Assembly (NCBI RefSeq): GCF_001189235.2
Contig: NZ_LFIP02000003.1
Coordinates: forward strand, 682,001-746,000
DNA length: 64,000 bases
DNA from: Bradyrhizobium embrapense
GTDB taxonomy: Bacteria > Pseudomonadota > Alphaproteobacteria > Rhizobiales > Xanthobacteraceae
Direction of reading: 5' to 3'
The position numbers were made by a program, and so were the translations under genes. Positions 17,968 through 25,660 of the stretch are shown here, one piece after another; the first letter of the stretch is position 1, and each line of letters opens with the position of its first letter. A model generated the notes under the pieces. The model made no database searches and was not told the DNA's origin. It was given only the letters and a program-made list of their open reading frames with translations.

Positions 17968-19122
17968 TCAGGAATGAGCTCCGACGGCCGATTTGTTGTC
18001 CTGCTGCTTCGACCACGAGACGTAGTAGGCAACGGCAATCATCGCCGCGATGCCGAGGATGCTGACCGCGACCTGCCTGACCACCGAGTTCGGGCCTGTG
18101 ATCAGGACCAGGTGCGCGGCAAAGGAGAGGAACACGCCTGCACAGAATACGGCGAGCCATTCCTCGCCGCACTTGATGATCGGTTGCAGAGCGTAGGATC
18201 GCAGATGCTCCCAATTGCATGGCACGAGCAACGTGAACAGAAATGTCAGGGCCAGGAAATGCAGGATGCGGTGCGGCGCGATGTCCTCCCGGTCGGCTGG
18301 CAAGAGCATGTCGCTTAATCCGCTCGGCATCATCTGGGCAAGTGCCGGAATGTCGCTGCCGGAGACGATCACAAGAGCGAACACCAGATACAACAGGGCG
18401 GCAGCACGCAGCGCCGGAACGGCCTGCAGCGCGCGAATCTCAGGCGCGAACTGCTTGCCGACGAGCGCAAGCCAGCCACCCATCACGAACAGCAATTGCC
18501 AGCAGAGCGGGTTCAGGTACCAGCGTCCATCCGGGTATGACGTCAGGTTCCAATCGAGCATGCGAGCGGTCGCATAAAGGGCGGTGGAGCCCGCGAGCGT
18601 CGCGTTCGGTGCATAGAACAGCCCGCACACGACAACGGGCTGGAACGCCATCAGAACGATAATGAGTTGCAGGACATCGAGATTGAGCGGCTTCGCCTGT
18701 AGGAACAGACCGTAGATCAGCGTTCGGATCCCGTGATCGATGAATCCGGTAATGTTGAACTCGCTGATGATCTCGGGTGCCGCAGTCCGGGCCGCAACAT
18801 AGCTGATCAACTCGACATAGATGACGAAAAGAACGATGTAGGCGGCGTAAAGCTGCCACACGCGCCTGAAGATGCGGGTGGCCGCCACCAGCATCCCGCG
18901 CTCCACGGCCATCCTTGTGTAGATCAGCGTCGTCGCATAGCCGCCGACGAACACGAACAGATCAGTCGCGCCGCTAAAGCCGAAATTGCGCATGGTCAGT
19001 GCGCTGACGACGTTATGCGGAACGTGATCCAGAAACAGAAACCAGTTAGCGATGCCAAGCAGCAGCGCGATCCTGAGATCGCCATCGGCTCTCGCGATCT
19101 CGGCATTTGTTGTCGAAGTCAT
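17968..19122 (-). CDS. OpgC-like membrane protein (glucan succinylation family)
   Basis: The 384-residue protein has about ten membrane segments. The start LRIALLLGIANWFLFLDHVPHNVVS and NFGFSGATDLFVFVGGYA match the OpgC_C family, which modifies osmoregulated periplasmic glucans, a division of the acyltransferase-3 fold. ATG 19122 was chosen because residues upstream in the open frame look non-coding. It converges on the GH3 gene with a gap of only 10 bases. Alphaproteobacteria carry many OpgC-like paralogues, so the acceptor is uncertain. Confidence 0.85.
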   Translation of the reverse strand: MTSTTNAEIARADGDLRIALLLGIANWFLFLDHVPHNVVSALTMRNFGFSGATDLFVFVGGYATTLIYTRMAVERGMLVAATRIFRRVWQLYAAYIVLFVIYVELISYVAARTAAPEIISEFNITGFIDHGIRTLIYGLFLQAKPLNLDVLQLIIVLMAFQPVVVCGLFYAPNATLAGSTALYATARMLDWNLTSYPDGRWYLNPLCWQLLFVMGGWLALVGKQFAPEIRALQAVPALRAAALLYLVFALVIVSGSDIPALAQMMPSGLSDMLLPADREDIAPHRILHFLALTFLFTLLVPCNWEHLRSYALQPIIKCGEEWLAVFCAGVFLSFAAHLVLITGPNSVVRQVAVSILGIAAMIAVAYYVSWSKQQDNKSAVGAHS

Positions 19123-19286
19123 CTGAAACTGAAATCTGCCGGCCCGAGAAAACGATTCGCAATCTAGAGGGAACCCACGCCCGGTCCGAATAGACTCTGC
19201 GTGAACCCTATCTAGTCCGTTTCGGGTTCCGGCCAAGTGGTCGGCTCAAGAAAGATCACGTTTTCGCAATCACCACGTGAGCGCCA

Positions 19287-19562
19287 TCAGACCGGCTCGT
19301 GTTTGCGCAGGTCGCGGGCGTGATCCAGCGTATTGGCTTGCAGGTCTGCGCCGGCCAGGGGGACTTCCGGCAGGGCGGCCTCGGCAAGGATCTCGTTCGT
19401 GACATCCTCGACCGAGCACGCAGCAATCTCGTGGATGAAACTGATATTGGTGTACTCCCCTGACGCCACCCGCGAGACGACCTCGCGCCGTGTCATTTCG
19501 GGGTCGACGATCGCCTCGCGGCCACGGCGGCCATAGTCGATCATCACGACAAAATACTGCAT
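19287..19562 (-). CDS. 91-residue protein of unknown function, in the repressor module
   Basis: The protein starts MQYFVVMIDYGRRGREAIVDPEMTRR... and has no recognised domain, signal or membrane segment. Its upstream region (19563-19650) holds a TTGACA -35 box at 19626-19621, a 17-bp spacer and a weak AACAAT -10 box. A perfect 15-bp palindrome (19603-19617) sits inside this promoter. It is therefore a likely direct target of the S24-type repressor encoded at 19724-20362. Confidence 0.65.
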   Translation of the reverse strand: MQYFVVMIDYGRRGREAIVDPEMTRREVVSRVASGEYTNISFIHEIAACSVEDVTNEILAEAALPEVPLAGADLQANTLDHARDLRKHEPV

Positions 19563-19602
19563 TGCCTGGTGGCTCGATGCGTTGACTTTCGTTGACCATT
19601 GT

Positions 19603-19617
19603 TTCCGATAATCGGAA
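19603..19617. promoter_or_regulatory. Operator-like palindrome A1
   Basis: TTCCGATAATCGGAA is a perfect inverted repeat around one central base. It overlaps the spacer and -10 region of the promoter of the leftward 91-residue gene. Three imperfect copies occur nearby at 19634, 20398 and 20431. The likely ligand is the CI-like repressor (inference). Confidence 0.7.
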
Positions 19618-19633
19618 TTATGTCAAGCGAAAT

Positions 19634-19648
19634 TGCCGAAAATCGGAA
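19634..19648. promoter_or_regulatory. Operator-like half-conserved site A2
   Basis: This site has an exact ATCGGAA half and a degenerate other half (TGCCGAA). Its centre lies 31 bp from that of A1, about three helical turns, which suits cooperative binding of two repressor dimers. Confidence 0.5.
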
Positions 19649-19723
19649 CCCGGGCATGGGCCTCCAACCGATTCGGGCCCCAATGCACCCGAATCGGTCA
19701 GGCAGGGCTCTGAAGCCGCGCTG

Positions 19724-20362
19724 CTATTTCTCGGACGACCGTCCGCCTTGTGACCGGGCGGATTTGCGGCCCTTCGCGGCCGTCTTGCCGCGCAACCTTT
19801 CGATCTGGCCGCGGGGTAAGGTGACGCAAATCTCGCCGATCCATTCCAGCTTGACGCCGTTGATTGGCTTGGCATTGAAGCTCTTGAGATTGACCGTGCC
19901 GGACGAGGTGCCCCGCTCGATCGTCTTCAGATAGCGCTCGCCGCTCTTCAGCCGGACCGCAGCTTCCTCTCCGTAGAAGCTCGAGAGCGGGTAGCGCTGC
20001 TCGCGATACACCACGATGACATCGCCGTTCTCGTATTTCGGCAGCATCGAATCGCCAGAGACCTCGAAAGCGACGGTTTCCTCCGTCATCGGGAAGGGGA
20101 GCTCGATCTCGCCGAGCCCCTCCGGCGGGACCTGCTCAAGCTCGGGCTGGATCGATGCACCAGCGCCGACCCGGCCCACGATCGGCACCGAATTCAGCTC
20201 CAAGTATTCCATGATCGGGGCGATCTCCGATGCCTTGATCAAGCGGATTCCCGACAGGATTTCGGACACCGCCCCGGCGCGAACGCCCATTGCACGGGCA
20301 AGCCCGCCTTTGCTCTTTCCCGTCTTTTCCAGTGCCCGTTCGATAAGTGCCGCGTCCAGCAT
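19724..20362 (-). CDS. CI/LexA-like repressor: HTH plus S24 peptidase domain
   Basis: The protein has 212 residues. The N-terminal helix-turn-helix covers about residues 5-40 (KSKGGLARAMGVRAGAVSEIL). A linker with VGRVGAGAS near 63-70 fits the usual cleavage region. The S24 domain has Ser105 in SGDSMLP and Lys146 in GERYLKTI as the expected catalytic dyad. This is the architecture of phage repressors that self-cleave on RecA activation. Paired operator-like sites flank both its own start and the 91-residue gene. A basic, Ser-rich C-terminal tail follows residue 185. It is divergent from the GcrA-like gene. Confidence 0.87.
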   Translation of the reverse strand: MLDAALIERALEKTGKSKGGLARAMGVRAGAVSEILSGIRLIKASEIAPIMEYLELNSVPIVGRVGAGASIQPELEQVPPEGLGEIELPFPMTEETVAFEVSGDSMLPKYENGDVIVVYREQRYPLSSFYGEEAAVRLKSGERYLKTIERGTSSGTVNLKSFNAKPINGVKLEWIGEICVTLPRGQIERLRGKTAAKGRKSARSQGGRSSEK

Positions 20363-20397
20363 GTTGCATCCTCTCCAAAGCTGGATGCACTTTACCG

Positions 20398-20412
20398 TTA
20401 CGATTATCAGAA
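20398..20412. promoter_or_regulatory. Operator-like palindrome B1
   Basis: TTACGATTATCAGAA matches the A1 palindrome except for one symmetrical change in each half. It lies 36 bases upstream of the repressor start, where it could give autoregulation. Confidence 0.6.
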
Positions 20413-20430
20413 TTCAAGCTTGACTTTTTC

Positions 20431-20445
20431 TTCGGAATATCGGAA
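20431..20445. promoter_or_regulatory. Operator-like site B2
   Basis: TTCGGAATATCGGAA has one exact ATCGGAA half. It lies 33 bp from B1, centre to centre, just downstream of a TTGACT -35-like box at 20420-20425. It is well placed to block transcription toward the GcrA-like gene. Confidence 0.5.
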
Positions 20446-20488
20446 GCTATGCGAGGCGCCGGCGGAATGACAAAAATGGGAATTTGGA

Positions 20489-21049
20489 ATGGATATGATG
20501 AACTGGCTGCCGGAGCATTCGGCGGCCTTGCAGGACCTGCGCGCCCGCGGCTTGTCCTACTCGGAAATCGCCGACACCATCAACGCAACCTTCAGCACGG
20601 CTTATACGCGCAACGCAGCCCTCAGCCGAGCACAGCGCATGGGGTTGGCTGGCCTCGATCGGCCAGAGCCATCCCTGTCAGGGCGCCTCGACCCACCCAA
20701 GCCGGCCTTGCCGGAGCCAGCGAGGATCGAAAGCCCGTGTGAACGGCGGGCCGAGCCGAAGTGCGATCTGCTTCGCTGGCCGAAAAGCTTCACCGAAACG
20801 GTGGAGATGCCTCAACTTCGTTGCGCGGCGGTCGCGCCGCGGCACCTTTCACTGTTCGACCTCAAGCGCGGAGACTGCCGCTATCCCTATGGCGGGGATG
20901 TCGATGGCGAAGCCATGACGTTCTGTGGTCACCCGCGCCAGCCGGGCTCGAGCTATTGCACCCCGCATTTTCACCTGAGCCGCGATTCCGAGGCATCGGC
21001 CCGGCCGGTCCTGAACGATGCCTGGCTTCAAACCGTCGGGGCCATCTGA
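20489..21049 (+). CDS. GcrA-like transcriptional regulator
   Basis: The protein has 186 residues. The N-terminal helix-turn-helix has MNWLPEHSAALQDLRARGLSYSEIADTINA followed by YTRNAALSRAQRMGL, as in GcrA. The C-terminal half has the GcrA-type Cys pattern GDCRYPYGGD...FCGHPRQPGSSYCTPHFH. In Caulobacter, GcrA binds sigma70 and methylated DNA. Here the gene sits in a repressor module, so it is more likely a phage-derived paralogue than the housekeeping copy (inference). ATG 20489 or the second Met two codons on are both possible. Confidence 0.85.
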   Translation: MDMMNWLPEHSAALQDLRARGLSYSEIADTINATFSTAYTRNAALSRAQRMGLAGLDRPEPSLSGRLDPPKPALPEPARIESPCERRAEPKCDLLRWPKSFTETVEMPQLRCAAVAPRHLSLFDLKRGDCRYPYGGDVDGEAMTFCGHPRQPGSSYCTPHFHLSRDSEASARPVLNDAWLQTVGAI

Positions 21050-21146
21050 GGCCGCTCACTTCCCGACCGATCGATGTCGGTCCGCACACAACCGCGATCG
21101 CGCGGAAGACGCCGCGCGCTTTCATGACACATTTCGGAGGTGACCA

Positions 21147-21722
21147 ATGCCGCGCGCAAAACGCCGGAAGCCGTACGATCCCGCTGGAACACATGATCGG
21201 CGCTCCCAGGATCTGCCCTTTAACGCCGAAGTGGCGACCGTTGAGGTCGACAATCCTCTCGCGCTTGAGCTGGGCGAGAAGATCGTCGCGTTTCGCTCGA
21301 TCCGCAACGACCCGCTCGGCCGGTTGCATGCACACCGGCAGATCGACGACACACAGTACCGGAGCGGTCGAGCCTTCCAGAACGATTGGGAGAAGGCCGA
21401 GCGCGGCCCTCGAGCGGTGGATACGACGCGTGAATATGTTGACGGAGGCCAGCAACGTGAGCCGATCACGGAGGGGCAGCGCCAGGCGACTTTGCGCCTG
21501 AGTCGCGCCGAGCATGAGCTCGGTGCCGACGGTTCGGCGCTGGTGCACGACGTCCTGATCCTCGGCATGACCATGGAGCAGGTTGGACAGCGGCGCGGTT
21601 TGTGTACGCAGCGTTGGCAGGACTATTTTGCGCGGCGTCTCAAGGAGTGCCTGGATCGGCTGGCGCTGATGTACGGGTTCGCAACGCCGAACAAGGTTCC
21701 GGCGAAGGACTGGCAACGCTGA
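21147..21722 (+). CDS. Phage-module protein, possibly DUF6456-like regulator
   Basis: The 191-residue soluble protein begins with a basic segment (MPRAKRRKPYD). A central stretch, NDPLGRLHAHRQIDDTQYRSGRAFQ, recalls the DPLxRLxxxGxID motif that I associate with DUF6456-type proteins. The C-terminal part has a possible helix-turn-helix (GMTMEQVGQRRGLCTQRWQDYFARRL). GGAGG lies seven bases before ATG 21147. It follows the GcrA-like gene on the same strand and is probably under the same repressor. The function is unproven. Confidence 0.65.
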   Translation: MPRAKRRKPYDPAGTHDRRSQDLPFNAEVATVEVDNPLALELGEKIVAFRSIRNDPLGRLHAHRQIDDTQYRSGRAFQNDWEKAERGPRAVDTTREYVDGGQQREPITEGQRQATLRLSRAEHELGADGSALVHDVLILGMTMEQVGQRRGLCTQRWQDYFARRLKECLDRLALMYGFATPNKVPAKDWQR

Positions 21723-22055
21723 AGTGATGTGCTCGCGTGCCGGTTGCCGCAGAGGCATCCGGCACGACAGTGCTGCATCACATTGCAGCCCTGTGCTTTG
21801 CCCCACACTCGGCTCGTCCGTGTGTCGTCAAAGACCGTCGACAGCAACGCGGAATCTCATGTAACTTCGCCCGCGTCGATGACCTGCCTGCATTCGAGTG
21901 CAATGTGATGGTGTGGGGAATGGTCTGGTACACCTATAAGGGAGCTGGCAGCGGCGACGCCCGCCTACGTCTTATTCCAGCATCGCGATCATCACGAATA
22001 ACGTGGGTCGATGCCGGCGCGGGGTCCTATCAATTCACCCAAGGAGAACCGAGCG
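21723..22055 (+). other. 333-bp gap with hairpin after the regulatory module
   Basis: A GTGCCGG/CCGGCAC stem with an inner TGCC/GGCA stem (21737-21765) follows the stop of the 191-residue gene. It lacks a T-run but may act as a terminator or 3-prime processing signal. The rest of the gap shows nothing I can support apart from AAGGAGAA just before the next gene. Confidence 0.4.
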
Positions 22056-22478
22056 ATGAGTCACACTGGAAACTGCTTTTGCGGCGCCGTCGAGCTCAAG
22101 GTCACTGGAGAGCCTGAGGCGATGGGTTACTGCCATTGCCGTTCATGCCGCTCCTGGTCCGGCGGCCCGGTGAATGCGTTCAGCCTATGGAAGCCCGAGG
22201 CGGTCGAGGTCACCAAGGGCGCCGATCATGTCGGGACGTACGAGAAGACCGCGATGAGCCAGCGGAAATACTGCACCAAGTGCGGCGGTCATCTGATGAC
22301 GAACCACCCGACGCTTGGGCTCGTCGACGTTTTCACTGCAACGATCCCAACGCTGAAGTTCAGCCCCGGCGTTCACGTCAACTACTCCGAAGCGGTGCTG
22401 CCGATACGTGATGGCCTGCCGAAGCTAAAGGACTTTCCGGCCGAGTTCGGTGGCTCCGGCGAAGTGATCGCCGAATAG
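22056..22478 (+). CDS. GFA-family (Gfa-like, CENP-V fold) zinc protein
   Basis: The 140-residue protein starts SHTGNCFCGAVELKVTGEP and continues YCHCRSCRSWSGGPVNAF. Its zinc ligands are the two Cys of CFCG, the CHCRSC cluster and CTKCGGHL (about residue 70). This is the glutathione-dependent formaldehyde-activating enzyme family. Most members of this size have unknown function, so formaldehyde detoxification should not be assumed. ATG 22056 has AAGGAGAA upstream. It is a single gene. Confidence 0.87.
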   Translation: MSHTGNCFCGAVELKVTGEPEAMGYCHCRSCRSWSGGPVNAFSLWKPEAVEVTKGADHVGTYEKTAMSQRKYCTKCGGHLMTNHPTLGLVDVFTATIPTLKFSPGVHVNYSEAVLPIRDGLPKLKDFPAEFGGSGEVIAE

Positions 22479-22493
22479 CGCGACGATTCTCGC

Positions 22494-22522
22494 GCGGGTG
22501 GCGACGGAGCGTCGCTACCCGC
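22494..22522 (+). terminator. Hairpin after the GFA gene
   Basis: A 12-bp stem (GCGGGTGGCGAC against GTCGCTACCCGC, one G-T wobble) closes a five-base loop 16 bases after the stop. No T-run follows, so a weak or Rho-assisted terminator is likely. Confidence 0.45.
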
Positions 22523-22770
22523 CGATGTTTATCCTTCCGCTGGCCGAACGCACCGACAGATCCGGTATCGGCGGGTATCCGTGATGTTCGAATCGTTGGC
22601 CCGGGTCGGCGCTGCTCCTTGCTGGTGACAGCCATGTCAGGCGAAGGTCCCGCCCTGCAAAATCCGGGTTTGGTTTTGGTGACGCCCTTCCGCTAAAAGG
22701 CAGGCAACGCCGGTCCTGGCTAGGGTCGTCGTATTTCACCTGACAAAAATAACAGAGGAAGCGTCAGATC

Positions 22771-24066
22771 ATGACCAAACCAGAATTGCCGGGGCGCACG
22801 CCGCGCGGGGAGGGAGTTCCGACTGCGCTCGATGGCCTGCTGGTGGTCGACTTCACCCGCGTCGTCGCCGGCCCGGCCTGCACGCAAACGCTGGCCGACT
22901 TCGGGGCCGAGGTCATCAAGATCGAGAATCCGGACGGTGGGGACGACACGCGCGCCTACGAGCACGCTGAAATCGGCGGGGAGAGCGCCGCATATCTGAG
23001 CCTCAATCGTAACAAGCGTGGCATTGCGCTCGATTTCAACAATCCTGCGGCGCTCGAGGTCGCGCGCGCGTTGATCGCCAAGGCAGATGTCGTGGTGGAG
23101 AATTTCTCCGGCGGCGTGATGAAGAAATTTGGCCTCGACTATGCGTCGGTGGCGCCGACTAATCCGCGGCTGATCTATTGCTCGATCTCGGCCTATGGCC
23201 GCAAAGGCGATTTCGCGCTGCGCCCGGGCTTCGACCCGATTACGCAGGCCGAAAGCGGCTTCATGTCGCTGAACGGCTTTCCGGACGGCGAACCGGTGCG
23301 CACCGGGCCGCCGATCGTGGATATGGCGACCGGCATGTCGGCCTGCAACGCCATCCTGCTCGCCTTGATTGCGCGCGATCGGCTTGGTCGCGGGCAGCAG
23401 GTCGAGGTCGCGTTGATCGACACCGCGGTGTCGATGACGGGCTTCTACGGCATGGCCTATCTCATCAACGGCAATAACCCCGGCCGTTTCGGCAACTCAC
23501 CGAACGGTTCGCCGACCGTCGGCGTCTACCGGGCGTCCGATGGGCCGCTCTATATGGCCTGCGCCAACGACCGTCTCTATCGCCGGCTCGTCACCGACGT
23601 ACTCGAGCGCCCGGATCTCGTCACGGACCCCGAGTTTGCTCACCGCAAGGCGCGGACCGCCAACAAGGAGAAGCTGCGCGGCATCATCGCCAGCGTGTTT
23701 GCAAGCGACACACTCGAGCACTGGATGGCAAAGATGAAGAAGGCCAATATTCCGGTTGGCTATCTGCGTACCGTCGAGGAGGGCTTTAACGCACCCGAGG
23801 TGCGCGATCGTCATCGTCTGAGCAAGATCGCACATCCGACCGCCGGCTCGGTTCCGAACATCGAGTCGCCGGTCAATATGAGCCTGACACCGGCGGTCGA
23901 TCCGGTTGCGGCTCCACTGCTCGGTCAGCACACCCGGGATGTACTGAGCAAGACGCTTGGCTACGACGACCGGCGCATCGCCACGCTGGCCGAGGCAGGC
24001 GCGTTCGGCAAGCCAGGCAACACCGGCTGGCCGTTCAGCCTGAACCAAGGATCAGATGCGCGCTAG
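22771..24066 (+). CDS. Family III CoA-transferase (CaiB/BaiF)
   Basis: The 431-residue enzyme has DGLLVVDFTRVVAGPACTQTLADFGAEVIK, with a candidate catalytic Asp184 in PIVDMATGMS. The frame begins MTKPELPGRTPRGEG. It stands alone, with no enzyme of acyl-CoA metabolism directly beside it, so donor and acceptor are unknown. The upstream gap 22479-22770 must hold its promoter; apart from the hairpin at 22494-22522 nothing stands out there. Confidence 0.87.
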   Translation: MTKPELPGRTPRGEGVPTALDGLLVVDFTRVVAGPACTQTLADFGAEVIKIENPDGGDDTRAYEHAEIGGESAAYLSLNRNKRGIALDFNNPAALEVARALIAKADVVVENFSGGVMKKFGLDYASVAPTNPRLIYCSISAYGRKGDFALRPGFDPITQAESGFMSLNGFPDGEPVRTGPPIVDMATGMSACNAILLALIARDRLGRGQQVEVALIDTAVSMTGFYGMAYLINGNNPGRFGNSPNGSPTVGVYRASDGPLYMACANDRLYRRLVTDVLERPDLVTDPEFAHRKARTANKEKLRGIIASVFASDTLEHWMAKMKKANIPVGYLRTVEEGFNAPEVRDRHRLSKIAHPTAGSVPNIESPVNMSLTPAVDPVAAPLLGQHTRDVLSKTLGYDDRRIATLAEAGAFGKPGNTGWPFSLNQGSDAR

Positions 24067-24144
24067 CCGCCCCTGAGGCGAGAAGGAAGCCTCTCGCCCC
24101 ACTCGTGCCGATGGCCCTAGACCCGGAACTGGCCTGTTCGGACC

Positions 24145-24330
24145 TCAGTTCGGCTTGCTGCGCAAGTTGTTCCTTGGCATAGTTTCAACTTCCTCGGGCT
24201 CCGCCCGATCAATCTCGAGACGGGCCATTCGGAGTATCAAGGTTGCCGTGGTCAGGCCAAGGCGTTCGGCCTCTTGCGCTGCGGTGTCGACCTTCTGGGC
24301 CAAGCCTTCACGTTTACCTGGGTATGCCAT
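24145..24330 (-). CDS. Small protein of unknown function (61 residues)
   Basis: The protein starts MAYPGKREGLAQKVDTAAQEAERLGLTTATLILRMARLEIDRA and is mostly helical and charged. The A-A-x-E-A-E-R-L-G-L-x-x-x-x-x-L-x-x-A pattern is typical of small alphaproteobacterial orphan proteins. It is divergent from the 60-residue gene 25 bases away. Confidence 0.5.
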   Translation of the reverse strand: MAYPGKREGLAQKVDTAAQEAERLGLTTATLILRMARLEIDRAEPEEVETMPRNNLRSKPN

Positions 24331-24355
24331 TCGTAATCCTCACTTAAGGTGCGAG

Positions 24356-24538
24356 ATGAAAAATCCCACATACGTTGCAGAGCTGCAGAACAAGCTCGGA
24401 GCTCCATCGAGCGAAACACTGGAAAGCCTGCGACTGTTGAAGGCCTTCCTTCGACTTGCGCCCGACCAGCGTTTCGAGGTCCTCGAGCTGGTCGAACGTT
24501 TGGCGGTTGAGCCGCCGCGCGATCCCTCACTGTCCTGA
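24356..24538 (+). CDS. Small protein of unknown function (60 residues)
   Basis: The protein begins MKNPTYVAELQNKLGAPSSE and continues with an amphipathic helical segment, LRLLKAFLRLAPDQRFEVLELVERLA. No family was recognised. It forms a divergent pair with the 61-residue gene. It ends 24 bases before the convergent stop of the cupin gene. Confidence 0.5.
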   Translation: MKNPTYVAELQNKLGAPSSETLESLRLLKAFLRLAPDQRFEVLELVERLAVEPPRDPSLS

Positions 24539-24562
24539 GGTGCTCGCAATCTCTCCTGTGCG

Positions 24563-24883
24563 TCAGTGGTTCAATGGTTTCGCAGGCGGCTGGATCGCAA
24601 TCACATAGATTGCACCGCCTTCCAGCGCCTCGGATTGATGCCGGGTGCCGGCAGGCAGCAGGATGGTGTCGCCGGCGCCGACCACCTGCTCGCCGCCATC
24701 CCAAATGAAGTTCAACCGGCCACTGATGATCATCAGGATTTCATCGACCGGATGAGTATGGAAGTGATGCACCTTGCCGGCTGCATCATGCTGCAGCTCG
24801 ACGGATCCCTGGGCCGGGAGCAGGTTCAGGATCTCCGGATCGATGGCAAATGCGGTCTTCGTGCCCGCGATGATCTGGGTCAT
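24563..24883 (-). CDS. Single-domain cupin, coupled to the YqcI/YcgG gene
   Basis: The protein has 106 residues. Both cupin motifs are present: His42, His44 and Glu48 in HHFHTHPVDEI, and His82 in PAGTRHQ, which gives the usual three-His one-Glu metal site. It probably binds iron or manganese. ATG 24883 overlaps the TGA of the upstream YqcI/YcgG gene. The tight coupling suggests that the two act on the same molecule. A simple sugar- or ligand-binding cupin is the alternative. Confidence 0.82.
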   Translation of the reverse strand: MTQIIAGTKTAFAIDPEILNLLPAQGSVELQHDAAGKVHHFHTHPVDEILMIISGRLNFIWDGGEQVVGAGDTILLPAGTRHQSEALEGGAIYVIAIQPPAKPLNH

Positions 24884-25635
24884 GCTGCCTGCTCCTTGTT
24901 CGTGATAGGTGGCGTCTTGTTCTGCGCGAGCTTGGCGAAGGGGCAGCCTCCGCTCGCATTGTTGTCGTCGTGCAGGAAGTACTGCAGATACTCGCGGCCA
25001 TCGGTCGCGCCGTAGCGGCCAAGAAGCGGAGAGGGGCTGGCGCTGTCGTAGGGGATCAGGCGCTTGCGTACCTCGGCGAACGCCGCGGTCGCGGCCTTTT
25101 CCGTCCCGAGGATCTTGTCGAACACCCAGCGCGGCTGGAACGTGAGCATGAAGGCACTGGATCGACGGCTCTGGCGCATCACATGGGCCGGTGTCGTGCA
25201 CACGACGAAGATCGGCTCGCCCGCAAACGAGAACTCCCACATCGGATGGTCGATCTGTTCCGGAATCTCTGATGGCCACGGGTACTTGTCCAGGCGCGCG
25301 AGCTGATCGAGCGTCAGCCACATCTTGCGGTAATAGGCGTCGAGGGTCTGCACGGGGCGGGGCCGTGTGAACACGATCAAGGAGGTGTTAGGACCGAACG
25401 AGCGCGCCTCCGAAACATATCGTGCGAGCTGCTCGCCGAGCACCGCGACGTCATACGGATCGAGGAACAGATAGCGGAGCTGATCCTGTCGATGTCCGGT
25501 CACCCCGAACACGCAAGGGAATGGCCTCGCCTCGCTGCTCATCTGCGCTTCAAACTCGGAGAACATCACGCTTTGCCAGCTGCTGACCGGAAAGTTTGAT
25601 GCAACTTCGCCTTTTCTCAAGAACAAGCGCTCCAT
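24880..25635 (-). CDS. YqcI/YcgG-family protein (possible heme N-oxygenase)
   Basis: The protein has 251 residues from ATG 25635, chosen because AGGGGG lies just upstream. The family landmarks are FPCVFGVTGHRQDQLRYLF near the N-terminus, HVMRQSRRSSAFMLTFQPRWVFD in the middle and DNNASGGCPFAKL near the C-terminus. Some members of this family (the N-hydroxylases GntA and AglA) are heme enzymes that oxidise guanidine nitrogen; most are uncharacterised. It is in an operon after an MFS transporter and before a cupin. The product is unknown. Confidence 0.8.
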   Translation of the reverse strand: MERLFLRKGEVASNFPVSSWQSVMFSEFEAQMSSEARPFPCVFGVTGHRQDQLRYLFLDPYDVAVLGEQLARYVSEARSFGPNTSLIVFTRPRPVQTLDAYYRKMWLTLDQLARLDKYPWPSEIPEQIDHPMWEFSFAGEPIFVVCTTPAHVMRQSRRSSAFMLTFQPRWVFDKILGTEKAATAAFAEVRKRLIPYDSASPSPLLGRYGATDGREYLQYFLHDDNNASGGCPFAKLAQNKTPPITNKEQAA

Positions 25636-25660
25636 AACACCCCCTACACTCATAACGACA

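Noticed and set aside
19724-20362. Genuine LexA of the SOS response
   Set aside because: The helix-turn-helix is of phage-repressor type and the operator-like sites are palindromes, not the GAAC-N7-GAAC direct repeat known for alphaproteobacterial LexA.
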